Part shown: in pieces, positions 62,528 through 64,000 of the stretch
How the letters are laid out: every line of letters begins with the position of its first letter
Numbering within the stretch: the stretch's first letter is position 1
Assembly (NCBI GenBank): GCA_016432725.1
Contig: JACJDG010000003.1
Coordinates: 3,534,001-3,598,000 of the forward strand
Length of the DNA: 64,000 nt
Direction: 5' to 3'
From: Streptomyces sp. DHE7-1
GTDB taxonomy: Bacteria; Actinomycetota; Actinomycetes; Streptomycetales; Streptomycetaceae
Made by a program: the position numbers and the translations under genes
The notes under the pieces: generated by a model
Told to the model about the DNA's origin: nothing
Database searches by the model: none
The model's input: only the letters and a program-made list of their open reading frames with translations

Positions 62528-64000
62528 TCAGGATGCCCCTCGCCGGGCGCCGGCTGAAGCCCGCGGCCGGAACGGCAGCGGCCGGGCGTGGACGACGTCC
62601 AGGCGGGAGACCGCCCGGGTCAGCACCACGTACAGCCGGTTCACGCCCCGCTCCTCCGCCTCCGCGACGGCGGCCGGCTCCACGGCGACGACGTGGTCGT
62701 ACTCCAGCCCCTTGACCAGGCGGGCGGGCACCACGGCCACCCGGGCGCCTGGTTCCTCCGGGCCGGCCGTCCCGATGCCGGCGGCGGTGAGCGCGTCGCG
62801 GACGCGGGCCAGGTCGGCGTCCGCCGTGACCACCCCGACCGAGCCCTCGCGGGCGAGCGCCGCGCGTACGGCGGTCACGGTGGTGCCGGGTACGTCGTCG
62901 GTGGGCCGGAGGGTCAGCTCTCCGTCCGTCCGCAGGGACCTGGCCGCGGGTACCGCCACGTCCAGCCGGTCCAGCAGCCGGTTGGCCAGCTCGATCACCG
63001 CGCCGGGCACCCGGAAACCGGTGGTCAGCGGCACCACGGCGGCGTCCGGCTTGCCGAGGTGGCGCAGTTGCACGGCCCAGTCGCGGGCCGCCCACGGGGT
63101 GGTGCCCTGGGCGAGGTCGCCGAGCACGGTCAGCGAGCCGAACTCGGCGCGCCGGGCGACCGCCCGGCACTCCATCGGCGAGAGGTCCTGCGCCTCGTCC
63201 ACGACGATGTGCCCGTACCCCTCGGGGTGCTCGACCAGCCCGGCGACCTCGTCGAGCAGCACGAGGTCGGCGGCCGACCAGCGGGCGGACCGGTACGAGC
63301 GCGGCGGGCGGGCCCACAGCAGGGCCTCCTGCTCCCCGGCGTCCAGCAGCCCCTCGGCGGCCCGGGCCAGCGCCGCGCGGTCGGTGAACAGTGCGGCGAG
63401 GACCTCCTCGGGCCGCGCCTTCGGCCATACGGCGTCCAGATGGGCGGTGATCGCCCGCGCCCGCTCGATCCGGCGCACCCACGCGTTCGGAGGCGGCCCG
63501 GAGCGCCGTTCGGCCTGCTCCAGCAACCGGCGCACCACCCGGGCCCTTACCCGCTCGCGGCCGACCGCGTAGGGCTGCCGTTCGGCGCGCACCTCCTCGA
63601 CGATGCCGGCCAGACGCGCGGCGGACACCCGCCACCGGCAGGAGCCGTCCGGTACGGCGAGGTCGGTGACGCCGTCGGTGGACACGCGCGCGTACAGGGC
63701 ACGGCGCAGCACCTCGGCCATCCGGGCGTCGTGCTTGACGGCGGCCGTGCGGGCGGGGTCGTCGCCGGTCACCGGGTGGCGGGCGATCTCGTCGAGCAGC
63801 GTGGCCTGACGCACGCCGCTCTCCCCGAGCGAGGGCAGCACCTCGGCGATGTAGGAGAGGAAGGTGCGGTTGGGGCCGAGGATCAGCATTCCGGCGCGCT
63901 GGACGCGCTGGGGATGGGTGTAGAGGAGATAGGCGGCGCGGTGCAGGCCGACGGCCGTCTTGCCGGTGCCGGGGGCGCCCTGGACGCAGACGGAGGCGGT
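62528..64000 (-). CDS. UvrD/HelD-like superfamily 1 helicase, 5' end off the window
   Basis: The last 490 residues are present, running without break to the right edge. They hold Walker A VCVQGAPGTGKTAVGLHRAAYL, then LILGPNRTFLSYIAEVLP. Walker B is HIVVDEAQDLSPMECRAVAR, motif III LTVLGDLAQGTTPWAA, motif IV-like TTGFRVPGAVIELANRLL. The tail is LVKGLEYDHVVAVEP and YVVLTRAV, as in HelD and HelR. HelD-type proteins bind RNA polymerase and recycle it; HelR in Streptomyces relates to rifamycin tolerance. Which group applies needs the missing N-terminal arm. Confidence 0.85.
   Translation of the reverse strand, partial: TASVCVQGAPGTGKTAVGLHRAAYLLYTHPQRVQRAGMLILGPNRTFLSYIAEVLPSLGESGVRQATLLDEIARHPVTGDDPARTAAVKHDARMAEVLRRALYARVSTDGVTDLAVPDGSCRWRVSAARLAGIVEEVRAERQPYAVGRERVRARVVRRLLEQAERRSGPPPNAWVRRIERARAITAHLDAVWPKARPEEVLAALFTDRAALARAAEGLLDAGEQEALLWARPPRSYRSARWSAADLVLLDEVAGLVEHPEGYGHIVVDEAQDLSPMECRAVARRAEFGSLTVLGDLAQGTTPWAARDWAVQLRHLGKPDAAVVPLTTGFRVPGAVIELANRLLDRLDVAVPAARSLRTDGELTLRPTDDVPGTTVTAVRAALAREGSVGVVTADADLARVRDALTAAGIGTAGPEEPGARVAVVPARLVKGLEYDHVVAVEPAAVAEAEERGVNRLYVVLTRAVSRLDVVHARPLPFRPRASAGARRGAS

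Overview
The window is high-GC chromosomal DNA with the codon habits and gene content of Streptomyces. Typical markers are MsiK, PhoR-PhoP-PhoU, CarD, mycothiol MshA, an aromatic spore-pigment polyketide set, GAF/ANTAR regulators, a DUF2516 protein and many GTG starts. From memory, the conserved genes (gpm, mshA, phoU, phoR, phoP, carD, ispD, ispF, cysS, rlmB, msiK) keep an order like the S. coelicolor chromosome core around SCO4200-SCO4240. I did not run that comparison.

Layout. 1-4.0 kb: end of a flavin reductase, a three-gene operon that looks like a membrane-tethered NTPase system, and ArfB. 4-14.7 kb: TerD, a GNAT-Nudix fusion, a secreted M4 metalloprotease, an M1 aminopeptidase lipoprotein, a pentapeptide protein, a drug exporter, a GNAT, and a two-gene operon of a rhomboid-like protein and an amine oxidoreductase. 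14.9-24.4 kb: a secreted beta-helix protein and an O-methyltransferase facing a whiE-type spore-pigment cluster (SchA/CurD protein, cupin, KS-alpha, CLF, ACP, aromatase, cyclase, divergent FAD hydroxylase), then tRNA-Thr. 24.7-35.6 kb: MsiK behind a dre-like (DasR) site, a sugar-nucleotide transferase, DoxX, RlmB, CysS, an F420/FMN enzyme, IspF-IspD, CarD and a copper-chaperone-like lipoprotein. 35.6-38.9 kb: PhoR-PhoP diverging from PhoU across a candidate PHO box, then a Cys-rich mini-protein. 38.9-43.2 kb: two GAF/ANTAR regulators, a small membrane protein, an internally deleted pseudogene and two small proteins. 43.7-46.7 kb: a polysaccharide operon (UDP-sugar dehydrogenase, an LAQTG mini-protein, a hyaluronan-synthase-like glycosyltransferase). 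46.9-56.3 kb: two small accessory genes inside a duplicated terminator/gpm tail, GpmA, an MFS exporter, a GG-leader peptide without cysteines, DUF2000/AraC, a secreted protein, YbjN, MshA and a methyltransferase. 56.5-64 kb: NlpC/P60 hydrolase, PP2C-type response regulator, DUF2516, a lysine-rich coiled-coil protein, XRE regulator, a kinase-fold protein, HAD and a truncated HelD-like helicase.

A major caveat: about 18 genes here break in frame, and every break is repaired by adding one base to a short run of G or C. KS-alpha, MsiK, PhoR, MshA and the UDP-sugar dehydrogenase are among them. This pattern points to sequencing or assembly deletions and not to real pseudogenes, so these genes are annotated across the break.

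Functionally, the region joins phosphate control (PhoR/PhoP/PhoU), redox thiol synthesis (MshA), isoprenoid precursors (IspD/IspF), sugar-uptake energy (MsiK), and spore colour and surface-polymer production.
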